Shown here in pieces: positions 24,867-33,448 of a stretch of 64,000 nt of DNA (its first letter is position 1; each line of letters begins with the position of its first letter). The stretch is taken from contig NZ_CP157390.1 in assembly GCF_040050925.1 (NCBI RefSeq), positions 1,116,001-1,180,000 on the forward strand. The letters are read 5' to 3'. Below the pieces are notes generated by a model that saw nothing but the letters and a program-made list of their open reading frames with translations, searched no databases and was not told where the DNA came from. The position numbers and the translations under genes were made by a program. Source of the stretch: Leifsonia sp. NPDC080035. GTDB taxonomy: Bacteria; Actinomycetota; Actinomycetes; Actinomycetales; Microbacteriaceae.

Positions 24867-25982
24867 GTGTTCCCGTACGAGCGCCTCCGCCGCCGACCCG
24901 ACGTGGAGGCGCCCAACCTCTTCGCTTCGGACGCCGCCGACCGCTACCTCGCCGACACGGCGGGCGACGCCGTCCTCGCGCCGGGGCTCGTCGTCATCGG
25001 CGACGGCTACGGAGCGCTGACGCTGGCCGCCGCCGCCCGCGGCGCCCGCGGCATCCGGGTGCACCAGGATCCGCTCACCGGCGAACAGGCGCTGGACGCC
25101 AACGCCCGCGAGCTCGGCCTGACCGGGGCCTATGAGCACCGAGCCCTGGACGCCGACCTCATCGCCGGCGCGCGGACCGTGCTGCTCCGGCTGCCGCGCA
25201 GCCTGGACGCGCTCGAGGAGATCGCCGCGCTGATCGCCGAGCACGCGCATCCAGCTGTCGTCGTCTACGCCGGCGGCATGCTGAAGCACATGACGACCGC
25301 CATGAACGCGGTTCTCGGGGAGGTCTTCGGGTCGGTGACCGCGTCACTCGCCCGGCAGAAGGCGCGCATCCTCACGGCGAGCGAGCCACGCCCCGCGGCG
25401 GCGACCGCCCTCGACCGCTGGCCCGAGCGCGCGCTCGACGAGGAGACGGGACTCTGGGTCTGCGCCCACGGCGCCGCCTTCGCCGGCGCGTCCGTCGACA
25501 TCGGGACGCGCCTGCTGCTCTCCGTGCTGGACGACGCGGTCCCGGAAGCGCGCACGGCGATCGACCTCGGTTGCGGGACGGGCGTGCTGGCATCGGCGCT
25601 GGCGACCGGCCGGCCCGCGCTGCAGGTGATCGCAACGGACCAGTCGGCGGCCGCCGTCGCCTCGGCCCGTGCGACCGCCGCGGCGAACGGCGTCGCCGAC
25701 CGGGTGAGGGTGGTCCGCGACGACGGGCTCGCCGGCCGTCCGGACGCGTCGGCCGACCTCATCCTGCTCAACCCGCCGTTCCACATCGGCGGCGCCGTTC
25801 ACACCGGGATCGCGCACCGGCTCTTCGCCGACGCGGCCCGCGTCCTCTCCCCCGGAGGCGAGCTGTGGACGGTCTGGAACTCGCACCTCGGCTACCGGCC
25901 GGCCCTCGAGCGCACCGTCGGGCCGACACGGCAGATCGCACGCAACGCGAAGTTCACGGTCACCGCGTCCCGTCGCCGCTGA
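24867..25982 (+). CDS. RsmC/RlmG-like rRNA guanine-N2 methyltransferase
   Basis: A 371-residue SAM-dependent methyltransferase. It has the duplicated layout of RsmC/RlmG: a degenerate N-terminal half with VVIGDGYGALTLAA and a catalytic C-terminal half with AIDLGCGTGVLASAL, VIATDQSAAAVASA and the motif NPPFH used for base-amine methylation. This group modifies a guanine in 16S or 23S rRNA. GTG 24867 is the first in-frame start, with the protein pattern beginning there (FPYERLRRRPDVEAPN). The 217-bp spacer before it contains a weak 6-bp inverted repeat, ggtttc (24737-24742) and gaaacc (24757-24762), and nothing else I can name. Confidence 0.85.
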   Translation: MFPYERLRRRPDVEAPNLFASDAADRYLADTAGDAVLAPGLVVIGDGYGALTLAAAARGARGIRVHQDPLTGEQALDANARELGLTGAYEHRALDADLIAGARTVLLRLPRSLDALEEIAALIAEHAHPAVVVYAGGMLKHMTTAMNAVLGEVFGSVTASLARQKARILTASEPRPAAATALDRWPERALDEETGLWVCAHGAAFAGASVDIGTRLLLSVLDDAVPEARTAIDLGCGTGVLASALATGRPALQVIATDQSAAAVASARATAAANGVADRVRVVRDDGLAGRPDASADLILLNPPFHIGGAVHTGIAHRLFADAARVLSPGGELWTVWNSHLGYRPALERTVGPTRQIARNAKFTVTASRRR

Positions 25983-25988
25983 CCCTCA

Positions 25989-26044
25989 CCACGATTTGCC
26001 CCAAATCGTGGGTCTCGCTCGGTCGGAGCCACGATTTGGGGCAA
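25989..26044. repeat. Three-part palindrome between convergent genes
   Basis: Element 1 (ccacgattt, 25989-25997), element 2 (ttgccccaaatcgtgg, 25996-26011) and element 3 (ccacgatttggggcaa, 26029-26044). Element 2 is the exact complement of element 3 over 16 bp, and its 3' half also pairs perfectly with element 1 (9 bp, loop of 5). Two mutually exclusive hairpins are possible. It probably ends both flanking transcripts. A similar layout occurs at 53866-53930. Confidence 0.75.
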
Positions 26045-26059
26045 TTGTCGTTTCGTCGG

Positions 26060-27454
26060 TCAGGCGCCGGCGGGCTCGGGTTCGGTGTCCTTCTCGGAGA
26101 AGTCCATCACCGGCGGGCGGCGACGGAAGCCACGGGTCAGAACGGCGAGGTAGACCGCACCGAGGAGCATCCAGGAGAGGCCGACGACGAACGTGGTCGC
26201 CGTCAGCGACGTCCACAGCCACACGGTCAGCAGGAAGCCGATCGCCGGCAGCACGCCGTAGCGGAACCACTCGCCGGCGGACGCCGCGTCCCTGCCGCCC
26301 CTCGGGAAGAGATGGGTGCGGATCACCGAGAGGTTGACCATGGAGAACGCGGCCAGCGCGCCGAAAGAGATCATCGTCGCCGCGACGTCCAGAGTGAGGA
26401 CGAGCGCGAGCAGCGACACGATGGACACCGCGATCGCGGCGACCCACGGCGTCCGGAACCGTGGGTGCAGTCTGCCGAAGATCCCGGGCAGCACGCGGTC
26501 GCGTCCCATCGCGTAGATGATGCGGGACACGCTCACCTGGGTCGTCATACCGGAGCCGAACGCGCCGACCACGTAGACGGCGACGAAGAACGAGGTGAGG
26601 AAGGTGCCGCCCACCTTGGCCATCAGGTCGACTCCGGCGGAGTCGACGTCGCCGAACGCGTGCCAGTCGGGGAAGACCAGCGCGCCGAGCCAGGAGACGA
26701 CGATGAAGATCGCGCCGCCGATGAGTGTGGTGAGCAGGATGGCGCGCGGGATGTCGCGCTTCGGGTTCTTCGCCTCCTCCGCGAGGGTGGAGACCGCGTC
26801 GAAGCCGAGGAACGAGAGGGCGAGCACCGCGGCGCCCGCGAAGACCGGACCGAGGCCGCCCTCGCCGGGCAGGAACGGCTCGATGAGGCTCGGCGTCTCG
26901 GCGGACGGGTTGGTGACCAGCTCCTTGATCGCGAGCACGGCGAACACCACGACCAGCAGCACGGACAGCGCGACGATCGCGATGTTGAGCCTGTTGACCA
27001 GGGTGATTCCGAGCACGTTGAACACCAGCACGAGCAGCAGCGCCGCCAGCGCGAAGACCCACTGCGGCACGTCCGGGAACTGGGTGTTCAGGTAGATGCC
27101 GATCAGGAGGAAGTTGATCATCGGCAGGAACAGGTAGTCGAGCATCAGCGTCCACCCGGTGAGGAATCCGACGTGGCCGCCGAACGCCTGCTGCGTGTAG
27201 GTGTACGCGGAGCCGGATACGGGATAGCGCCGCGCCATCGCGCCGTAGCTGAGCGCCGTGAAGAGCATGGCGACCAGAGCGACGACGTAGGCGGACGGCA
27301 GGTGGTTGTCCGTCGACTTGGTCACGATGCCGTAGGTCGTGAACACCGTGACGGGGGCGAGGTAGGTCAGGCCGAACAGCACGAGAGCCGTCGGTCCGAG
27401 TGCGCGTCTGAGCCGCGGCTGCGAGGAGGGGGCGGGCAGGTCGGTCGTGGTCAT
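26060..27454 (-). CDS. APC-superfamily permease paired with amidohydrolase
   Basis: A 464-residue transporter with 12 predicted helices. It shows GPTALVLFGLTYLAPVTVF, SGSAYTYTQQAFGG, AVLALSFLGFDAVSTLAEEAKNPKRDIPRA (in parts) and the C-tail RRPPVMDFSEKDTEPEPAGA. It differs clearly from the permease at 23140. ATG 27454 is preceded by agagagg. The amidohydrolase gene ends 83 bp upstream on the same strand, so import and hydrolysis of one amide or amine compound is a reasonable inference. Control by the TetR regulator at 29178 is likely through the shared promoter. Confidence 0.88.
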   Translation of the reverse strand: MTTTDLPAPSSQPRLRRALGPTALVLFGLTYLAPVTVFTTYGIVTKSTDNHLPSAYVVALVAMLFTALSYGAMARRYPVSGSAYTYTQQAFGGHVGFLTGWTLMLDYLFLPMINFLLIGIYLNTQFPDVPQWVFALAALLLVLVFNVLGITLVNRLNIAIVALSVLLVVVFAVLAIKELVTNPSAETPSLIEPFLPGEGGLGPVFAGAAVLALSFLGFDAVSTLAEEAKNPKRDIPRAILLTTLIGGAIFIVVSWLGALVFPDWHAFGDVDSAGVDLMAKVGGTFLTSFFVAVYVVGAFGSGMTTQVSVSRIIYAMGRDRVLPGIFGRLHPRFRTPWVAAIAVSIVSLLALVLTLDVAATMISFGALAAFSMVNLSVIRTHLFPRGGRDAASAGEWFRYGVLPAIGFLLTVWLWTSLTATTFVVGLSWMLLGAVYLAVLTRGFRRRPPVMDFSEKDTEPEPAGA

Positions 27455-27537
27455 GGTGCAGGCCTCTCTGAGTCGAGTGGAGCTGACATGTCGGGGGTTG
27501 GAGCGGGGAAGGGAAGGGAGAGATTCGGGGCGCGCGC

Positions 27538-29127
27538 TCAGGCGCGGCGCACCCCGGCGACCCAGGTGCCGAGCACCCGGATCTCGCGCAGTTCGTGCGC
27601 GTCGACGGACCGCGGGTCGCGGTCCAGCCAGACCAGGTCGCGTTCGGCCGGGTCGGCGTCGGCGAAGGCCTGGTGGGCGACGCCGGAGGAGTAGGCCTCC
27701 AGTGCGTCGGCGAGCGGGATGCGCTCGGCGGGCGTCCATCCGGCCGCGGGCACCCGCTCGGCGGTCTGCCGGGTGACGGCGGTGGCGACGCCCGGGCGCC
27801 AGTCGTTGTCGCTGACCGGCCAGTCGCTGCCGAACGACACCTTCGCGTCGCGCAGCAGCGTGCGGATCGGGTACTGCAGCTCCTCGCGCTCCGGGCCGAG
27901 CCGCGGCAGCGTGAGGGCGACCATCATCGGGTCGAGCTGCGCCCAGAGCGGCTCGAAGTTGGCGATCACGCCGAGCCGCTCGAACCGCGGCAGGTCGGCG
28001 GGGTCGACCACCTGGACGTGGGCGATGACCGGGCGCCGGTCGCGCGGGCCGTTGCGCCGCTCGACGGCCTCGAACACGTCGAGCGCCGTGCGGCAGGCCG
28101 CGTCGCCGATGGCGTGCAGGTGCAGCTGGAAGCCGAGGCGGTCGAACGCGACGGCGGCCTCGGCCAGCTCGTCCGCATCCCAGTTCGGCATCCCGCGGTC
28201 GCCGGGGGTGTCGGTGTAGTCGGCGAGCATCGCGGCCGTGTGATTCTCGACGACACCGTCGACGAACACCTTGACCGTTCCCGCCGTGAGCAGCGGGTCG
28301 GCATTGTCCTGTACGCGGCGACGGGACTCGGTGAAGCCGTCGAGCTGGTCGCGCCAGCGCAGCGGGTCGGCGCGGAGGGCCAGGTTGACGCGGGTGGAGA
28401 GCAGGCCGCGTGCGGACGCGTCCAGGTATGCCTCGACCTCCGCGGGCTCGACCCAGGCGTCCTGGATCCAGGCGATGCCGAGTGCGGCGTACTCGGCGGT
28501 CGCCAGGCGCAGCGCCTCCACGCGCTCCTCGTGGCTGCGACCGGGCTCGACGGGCAGCAGGAGGTCGACGGCGCCGGGCTCCTGGAGGATGCCGAGCGGG
28601 CTGCCGTCGTCGCGACGCGGGATGCGGCCGAGCGGCGGCTCGGGGGTGCCGGCGTCGATCCCGGCGCGGCGGAGCGCCTCCGAGTTCACCCACACCGTGT
28701 GGTAGTCCCAGGCACGCAGGACGACCGGACGGTCGGGGACCGCCGCGTCGAGCCAGCGGGCGTCGAACAGCCCCTCCGGTGCGAGGGTCGCGTCGTAGCT
28801 GCCGCCGTAGATCCACTCCTGCTCGGGATGCGCCTGCGCCCAGTCGCGCACGCACGCGACGACCTCCTCGACGCTGCCGCACGAGCGCACCTGCGGTCCC
28901 AGCTTCTCGAGCCCGCCCTGCAGGGGATGCGCGTGCCCGTCGCCGAACGCCGGGGCCAGGATGCCGCCGCCCAGGTCGACCACCTCGTCCGCGGCCGCCC
29001 GCAGCGCCTCCGCCTCGGGACCGGTGGCGACGAGCCGTCCGTCCCGGATCGCCGCCGCCGCGTGCCCGGGCGCGTCCGCGCCGTAGCCGCCGATGATGGT
29101 CCCGTTGACGAAGACGGTGTCGCCCAT
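27538..29127 (-). CDS. YtcJ-like metal-dependent amidohydrolase
   Basis: A 529-residue amidohydrolase-3 family enzyme. The metal-ligand motif GDGHAHPLQGG follows a beta-sandwich start (VFVNGTIIGG). Later motifs are VKVFVDGVVENHTA, FQLHLHAIGDAA, VIAHVQVV and FGSDWPVS, which supply the remaining His and Asp ligands. Substrates in this group range over N-formyl and N-acyl amines and cannot be predicted here. ATG 29127 has ggagg just upstream, and a palindromic operator lies 10 bp further. It heads the amidohydrolase-permease unit. Confidence 0.88.
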   Translation of the reverse strand: MGDTVFVNGTIIGGYGADAPGHAAAAIRDGRLVATGPEAEALRAAADEVVDLGGGILAPAFGDGHAHPLQGGLEKLGPQVRSCGSVEEVVACVRDWAQAHPEQEWIYGGSYDATLAPEGLFDARWLDAAVPDRPVVLRAWDYHTVWVNSEALRRAGIDAGTPEPPLGRIPRRDDGSPLGILQEPGAVDLLLPVEPGRSHEERVEALRLATAEYAALGIAWIQDAWVEPAEVEAYLDASARGLLSTRVNLALRADPLRWRDQLDGFTESRRRVQDNADPLLTAGTVKVFVDGVVENHTAAMLADYTDTPGDRGMPNWDADELAEAAVAFDRLGFQLHLHAIGDAACRTALDVFEAVERRNGPRDRRPVIAHVQVVDPADLPRFERLGVIANFEPLWAQLDPMMVALTLPRLGPEREELQYPIRTLLRDAKVSFGSDWPVSDNDWRPGVATAVTRQTAERVPAAGWTPAERIPLADALEAYSSGVAHQAFADADPAERDLVWLDRDPRSVDAHELREIRVLGTWVAGVRRA

Positions 29128-29136
29128 CCCACCTCC

Positions 29137-29159
29137 ATAAATGAATGACGTTCTTTTAT
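29137..29159. promoter_or_regulatory. Palindromic TetR-type operator
   Basis: ataaatgaatg (29137-29147), a central a, then cgttcttttat (29149-29159) form a 23-bp imperfect palindrome matching at 9 of 11 positions per arm. It fills most of the 50-bp gap between the divergent amidohydrolase and TetR genes. It is AT-rich in a GC-rich setting. A dimeric TetR repressor bound here would block both promoters. Confidence 0.75.
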
Positions 29160-29177
29160 TTCGACAGATACTAGGGT

Positions 29178-29876
29178 GTGAGCGTGCCCGAACGGAAGAG
29201 CAGCGCCGGAATCGACCGGCCGGCGCGGCGGGCCGGCCGGCCCAAGACGACCGTTCTCACCCGCGAGATGATCGCGGACGCCGCACTTCGGCTGCTCGAT
29301 ACGAGCGGCGCGGACGGCTTCACGATGTCCCGGCTCGCGCAGGCGTTGCGGGTGCGACCGAGCGCCCTCTACAACCACGTCGACGGCAAGGAGGACGTGA
29401 TCGCGGGCGTGCGCGAGCTCATCAGCGACCGCATCGACGTCAGCGCGTTCGCCGACCAGCCGTGGGACGAGGCGGTGCGGCAGTGGGCGTATTCCTACCG
29501 GGTCGCGTTCGCCACGCATCCGCCCACGATCGCCCTGCTCGCCACCCTGCCGCTCAGCGGCGCCCGGCGGACGATGCGCATGTACGACACGGTGGTCGCA
29601 GCGATGGTGCGGGCGGGCTGGCCGGAGCCGGAGGTGCTGCCGACGATCGTCGCGGTGGAGTCGTTCATCCTGGGGTCGGCGCTGGACGCGGTCGCCCCCG
29701 GCGACATGTTCGACCCGTCCGGCGCCGAGGACGAGGTGCCCGCGTTCGCGTCGGCCTACGCGGCGCGCATCGCCGCGGCAGGCGCGGCGCCCCCCGCCGA
29801 CGGCGCGTTCGCCGTGGGCCTGAACGCGCTGCTCGCGGGCCTGCGCGTGCGGTTCGCGGAGCTCACCAGCCGCTGA
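29178..29876 (+). CDS. TetR family transcriptional repressor
   Basis: A 232-residue regulator. After a basic N-terminus (RPARRAGRPKTTVLTREMI) comes the TetR helix-turn-helix with FTMSRLAQALRVRPSALYNHV and DGKEDVIAGV. The C-terminal ligand/dimer domain begins near 85 and has the WAYSYRVAF and PTIVAVESFILGSALD segments. GTG 29178 gives the full conserved N-terminus. GTG 29184 is an alternative. It is divergent from the amidohydrolase-permease pair and shares an operator with it, so it probably senses their substrate. It ends before a long hairpin. Confidence 0.9.
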   Translation: MSVPERKSSAGIDRPARRAGRPKTTVLTREMIADAALRLLDTSGADGFTMSRLAQALRVRPSALYNHVDGKEDVIAGVRELISDRIDVSAFADQPWDEAVRQWAYSYRVAFATHPPTIALLATLPLSGARRTMRMYDTVVAAMVRAGWPEPEVLPTIVAVESFILGSALDAVAPGDMFDPSGAEDEVPAFASAYAARIAAAGAAPPADGAFAVGLNALLAGLRVRFAELTSR

Positions 29877-29883
29877 CGGGCAC

Positions 29884-29938
29884 GAGCGGTCGCGACACGC
29901 CGCGTCGCTGCCGGCCTGGCGGCGTGTCGCGACCGCTC
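29884..29938. terminator. 20-bp perfect inverted repeat between convergent genes
   Basis: Arm gagcggtcgcgacacgccgc (29884-29903) has its exact complement at 29919-29938, with a 15-nt loop. It starts seven bases after the TetR stop and lies 45 bp before the corA stop on the other strand. It should act as a bidirectional terminator. The stem is unusually long and perfect for that job. Confidence 0.8.
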
Positions 29939-29982
29939 ATCGCCGGAGTTGCGAACGGCGACGGGAGCCGCGGCGGGCGACC

Positions 29983-30951
29983 CTAGATCCAGCCCTTGCG
30001 CTTGAAGACGAGGTAGAGGCCGACGCCCATCCCGAGCATCAGCAGCAGGGCGAACGGGTAGCCGAGCGACCAGTGCAGCTCGGGCATGTTCGAGAAGTTC
30101 ATCCCGTACACCGTGCCGACGAGCGTCGGCGTGAACAGCACCGCGGCCCATCCCGAGATCTTCTTGACCTCGTCGTTCTGCGCCTGGCCGACGAGCGTGG
30201 TGTGCACCATGAGCGCGTTCTGCAGGATCTGGCGGAAGCCGTCCGCGCGCTCGCTGACGCGGATGATGTGGTCCTGCACGTCCCGGAACCCGTCGCGGAG
30301 GCCCGCGTCCCCGTCGCGGGCCGCGATCGCGTCGCGCACCGTCTGCAGCACATCCCGCAGCGGGTCGACCGCGCGCTGGAAGACCATGACCTCCCGGGAG
30401 AGCTCGTAGATGCGGCGCGAGACGCCGCGGTCCCCGTTGAAGAGCTGGTCCTCGATCTCGTCGATGTCGTTCTCGAGCCCCGCGACGACCGGCGCGTACT
30501 CGTCGACGATCTCGTCGAGGATGCCGTACAGCGCGGCGAGCGGGCCGTGCGCGAGCAGCGAGCCGTCGTGCTCCAGCCGCCGGCGCACCGCCGCCAGGTC
30601 GGGACGCTCGAAGTGCCGCACCGTGATCACGAAGTCCTCGCCGAGGAAGACGTGCACCTCGCCGAACTCGACTTCCTCGACGTCGTCGAGGTAGGTCGCG
30701 GGACGCAGCACGACGAACGTGGTCGACCCGTACTTCTCGATCTTGGCCCGCTGGTGACCGGCGAGGGCGTCCTCGACGGCGAGCGCGGGCAGGTCGAACT
30801 CGGCCGCGACCGCGCCGAGCTCCTCCCTGGTCGGCCGGTAGAGGCCGATCCAGGCGAAGCCGCCGCGGTCGCGGACCGTCTCGAACGTGTCCTCGAGCGA
30901 GACCGGACTGGTCCGGATGCCGTGCACGTACACGGCGTTGTCGACGATCAT
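29983..30951 (-). CDS. CorA-type magnesium/cobalt channel
   Basis: A 322-residue protein with a large soluble N-terminal domain and two C-terminal membrane helices. The signature YGMNFSNMPEL lies between the helices, in the loop that forms the selectivity filter. The funnel domain includes VVLRPATYLDDVEEVEFGEVHVF (in parts) and a long stalk helix from about 200 to 265. Length and layout are typical of the actinobacterial branch. It should carry magnesium passively into the cell. It stands alone. A 31-bp gap follows to the GH3 gene upstream on the same strand, but sugar use and Mg transport are unrelated. Confidence 0.9.
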   Translation of the reverse strand: MIVDNAVYVHGIRTSPVSLEDTFETVRDRGGFAWIGLYRPTREELGAVAAEFDLPALAVEDALAGHQRAKIEKYGSTTFVVLRPATYLDDVEEVEFGEVHVFLGEDFVITVRHFERPDLAAVRRRLEHDGSLLAHGPLAALYGILDEIVDEYAPVVAGLENDIDEIEDQLFNGDRGVSRRIYELSREVMVFQRAVDPLRDVLQTVRDAIAARDGDAGLRDGFRDVQDHIIRVSERADGFRQILQNALMVHTTLVGQAQNDEVKKISGWAAVLFTPTLVGTVYGMNFSNMPELHWSLGYPFALLLMLGMGVGLYLVFKRKGWI

Positions 30952-30982
30952 GGCGGCTCCTTCCGACCGCCACCGTAGCCGA

Positions 30983-33436
30983 TCAGACCGTGAACTCCAG
31001 GGGGTTGCCGAGCGTGGCGACGGACGTGCCGACCCGCACCGCGTAGGTGCCGGGCTCGGTGCGCCAGGCGTGGTCGTCGACCGACCAGTACTGCAGCGAG
31101 CGCGGCTCGAGCTCGACCGTCGCGACGGCGGTCTCCCCCGGCTGGACGCGCACCACCGCGTAGCCGGCCAGCCAGAGCACCGGACGTTCGATCGCCGACT
31201 CCGACACCCGCGACAGGTAGACCTGCACGACCTGCTTGCCCGCGCGCTCCCCGGTGTTGGTGACGGGGACGCTCACGACCAGCCCGTCGACCGCCGCCTC
31301 GCCGAGGGACCACGAGGTGTAGCCGAGACCGTGCCCGAACGGGATGGCCGGGGCCGGTCCGCCGAGCGCCTGCCTGCGCAGCCACTCGCGGTAGCCGACG
31401 TTCAGCTTCTCCTCGTAGTGCAGAGCGCCGTCGACGGGCTCGACCTGCCAGACCGGCACGTCCTCCTCGTCCGCGGCCCAGGTGGTCGGGATGCGCCCAC
31501 CCGGCTCGACCGCTCCCGTCAGCACGTCCGCGAGCGCGCCTCCCATCTCCTGACCAGGGAACCAGGTCAGGAGCACGGCGGGCGCCTCCTCGAGCCACGG
31601 CAGGATCACCGGACCGCCCGAGTTCACCACAACGACCGTCCGCGGGTTCGCGGCGGCGACGCGGCGGACCAGCGCGTCCTGTCCGTCTGGCAGACGCAGC
31701 CCGACGCGGTCGAAGCCCTCCGACTCCAGGGTCTCCGTCGTGCCGACCACGACGACGGCCACGTCGGCGCCGGCGGCGGCCTCCACCGCGCGCTGCAGCT
31801 CCGCGTCCGGGTCGGCGAAGGGCTCCTCGTAACCGAAGGTGAACATCACGGCGGCGAGCTCCGGCTGCACCTGGGGGCGGTGCTCCAGGCGCAGCGACAC
31901 CGTCTGGCCTGCGCGGAGGGTGACGGGGAACGACTGCTTCGGCGGGTTGAGGAACGCCATGAACGGGTCCGTGCCCTCGGGGAAGAACAGGCCGTCGCTC
32001 TTCAGCTCGCCGTCCACCTCGAACCGGAACAGGCCGAGGCCGGCGAAACCGACCGCGTACTCGCCGTCCGCGGGTGCCGTGAAGTCGCCGGTCACCTCGA
32101 CGACGGCCGTCGAGCCGAGCACGGGGTCGCCGAGCCACGCGAGCCGCCCGCTCAGCCGGTGCTCGTCGAGCAGGATGCCGCCGTCGGCGTCGAGGAAGCG
32201 CACGTGCACGCCGCCCTCACCGGTCACCGGGTCGGTGGACACGCGGCCATCGAGCGGGAGGACGGACTCCGAGGAGCGCACGCCCGGCGCGAACCGCACG
32301 TTCTGCTCGCCGAACGCCTCGGTGATCCCGTCGAGCGGCGTGACGACGTGCTGCGGGAAGACCGTCGCGGACCCGCCGCCCTGGCTGCGGGCGATGCGGG
32401 CGTGCTGGCCGAGCACCGCGACGGTCGTGCTGCCTGGCGCGACCGGGAGCAGGCCGCCCTCGTTGCGCACGAGCACCATCCCGTCGGCGGCGGCCTCGCG
32501 CAGCAGGGCGTCGATGCGCTCCTGCGGCCACGGCTCGGCGACCGGGGTCGCCGGCTCCACGCCGTCGAGATCGCCGAGACGACCGGCGAGGCGCAGGATG
32601 CGTCGCACCTTCTCGTCGACGTCCGCCTCGGGAACCTGGCCGTTGCGGACGGCCTCCACCAGCGCGGCGCCCCAGACGCCCTGCGGGCCGGGCATCGCGA
32701 GGTCCTGCGCCGAGGTGGCCGCGGCGACGGTGTCGCGCACGCCGCCCCAATCGGAGACGACGACGCCGTCGAAGCCCCACTCCTCCTTCAGCGGCGAGCG
32801 CAACAGGTCGTTCTCGGTCATCGTGACGCCGTTGACCGAGTTGTACGACGACATCACCAGCCACGCGCCGCCCTCCACGACCATCCGCTCGAACGGCGCC
32901 AGGTACACCTCGCGCAGGGTGCGCTCGTCGACATGCACGTCGACCGTCATCCGGTCGGTCTCGCTGTCGTTCGCGACGTAGTGCTTGGGCGTCGCCGCGA
33001 CACCGCACGACTGCACGCCCTTCACGAAGGCCGTGCCGACGACGCCGGAGAGCCACGGGTCCTCGCTGTACGCCTCGAAGTGGCGGCCGCCGCGCGGCGA
33101 GCGCTGGATGTTCACCGTGGGGCCGAGCGCGACCCCGACACCCTTGCGGCGCGCCTCCGCCGCGATCAGCTGCCCGAGCCGGTGCACGCGGTCGACGTCC
33201 CAGGAGGCCGCGAGCGCGGTCGGGGAGGGCAGGTTCGCCGACGCGTCTCGCTCGTCCCAGAGCTGTCCGCGGATGCCGGCCGGGCCGTCGGAGACGACGA
33301 TCGTGCCGAGGCCGATCTGCGGCTCGTCGTGCAGCGTCCAGAACGAGGCGCCCGTGAGCAGGCGCACCTTCTGCTCGAGCGAGAGCGATTCGAGGAGCCC
33401 GTCCAGGAACTGCTCGGTGGTGGTGGTGTCGGTCAT
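30983..33436 (-). CDS. GH3 beta-glucosidase with PA14-like insert
   Basis: An 817-residue intracellular glycosidase (no signal peptide). The N-terminal barrel contains GPAGIRG, NIQRSPRGGRHFEAYSEDP, PKHYVANDSE and the nucleophile region GVVVSDWGG (Asp at about 229). A PA14-like domain interrupts the second domain (about 385-520, FTAPADGEYAVGFAGLGLFRFEVDG in parts). The C-terminus is the fibronectin-III-like module (VPVTNTGERAGKQVVQVYL). It likely cleaves beta-linked glucosides imported by the MFS symporter, whose gene ends 12 bp upstream. Both are probably repressed by the divergent LacI regulator. Confidence 0.92.
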   Translation of the reverse strand: MTDTTTTEQFLDGLLESLSLEQKVRLLTGASFWTLHDEPQIGLGTIVVSDGPAGIRGQLWDERDASANLPSPTALAASWDVDRVHRLGQLIAAEARRKGVGVALGPTVNIQRSPRGGRHFEAYSEDPWLSGVVGTAFVKGVQSCGVAATPKHYVANDSETDRMTVDVHVDERTLREVYLAPFERMVVEGGAWLVMSSYNSVNGVTMTENDLLRSPLKEEWGFDGVVVSDWGGVRDTVAAATSAQDLAMPGPQGVWGAALVEAVRNGQVPEADVDEKVRRILRLAGRLGDLDGVEPATPVAEPWPQERIDALLREAAADGMVLVRNEGGLLPVAPGSTTVAVLGQHARIARSQGGGSATVFPQHVVTPLDGITEAFGEQNVRFAPGVRSSESVLPLDGRVSTDPVTGEGGVHVRFLDADGGILLDEHRLSGRLAWLGDPVLGSTAVVEVTGDFTAPADGEYAVGFAGLGLFRFEVDGELKSDGLFFPEGTDPFMAFLNPPKQSFPVTLRAGQTVSLRLEHRPQVQPELAAVMFTFGYEEPFADPDAELQRAVEAAAGADVAVVVVGTTETLESEGFDRVGLRLPDGQDALVRRVAAANPRTVVVVNSGGPVILPWLEEAPAVLLTWFPGQEMGGALADVLTGAVEPGGRIPTTWAADEEDVPVWQVEPVDGALHYEEKLNVGYREWLRRQALGGPAPAIPFGHGLGYTSWSLGEAAVDGLVVSVPVTNTGERAGKQVVQVYLSRVSESAIERPVLWLAGYAVVRVQPGETAVATVELEPRSLQYWSVDDHAWRTEPGTYAVRVGTSVATLGNPLEFTV

Positions 33437-33448
33437 GGTGTGGAGCTC

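Noticed and set aside
26060..28882. A possible permease-hydrolase fusion of 940 residues
   Set aside because: The permease starts at a good ATG with ribosome site at 27454. The N-terminal extension is a shifted frame of the amidohydrolase gene with no family pattern.
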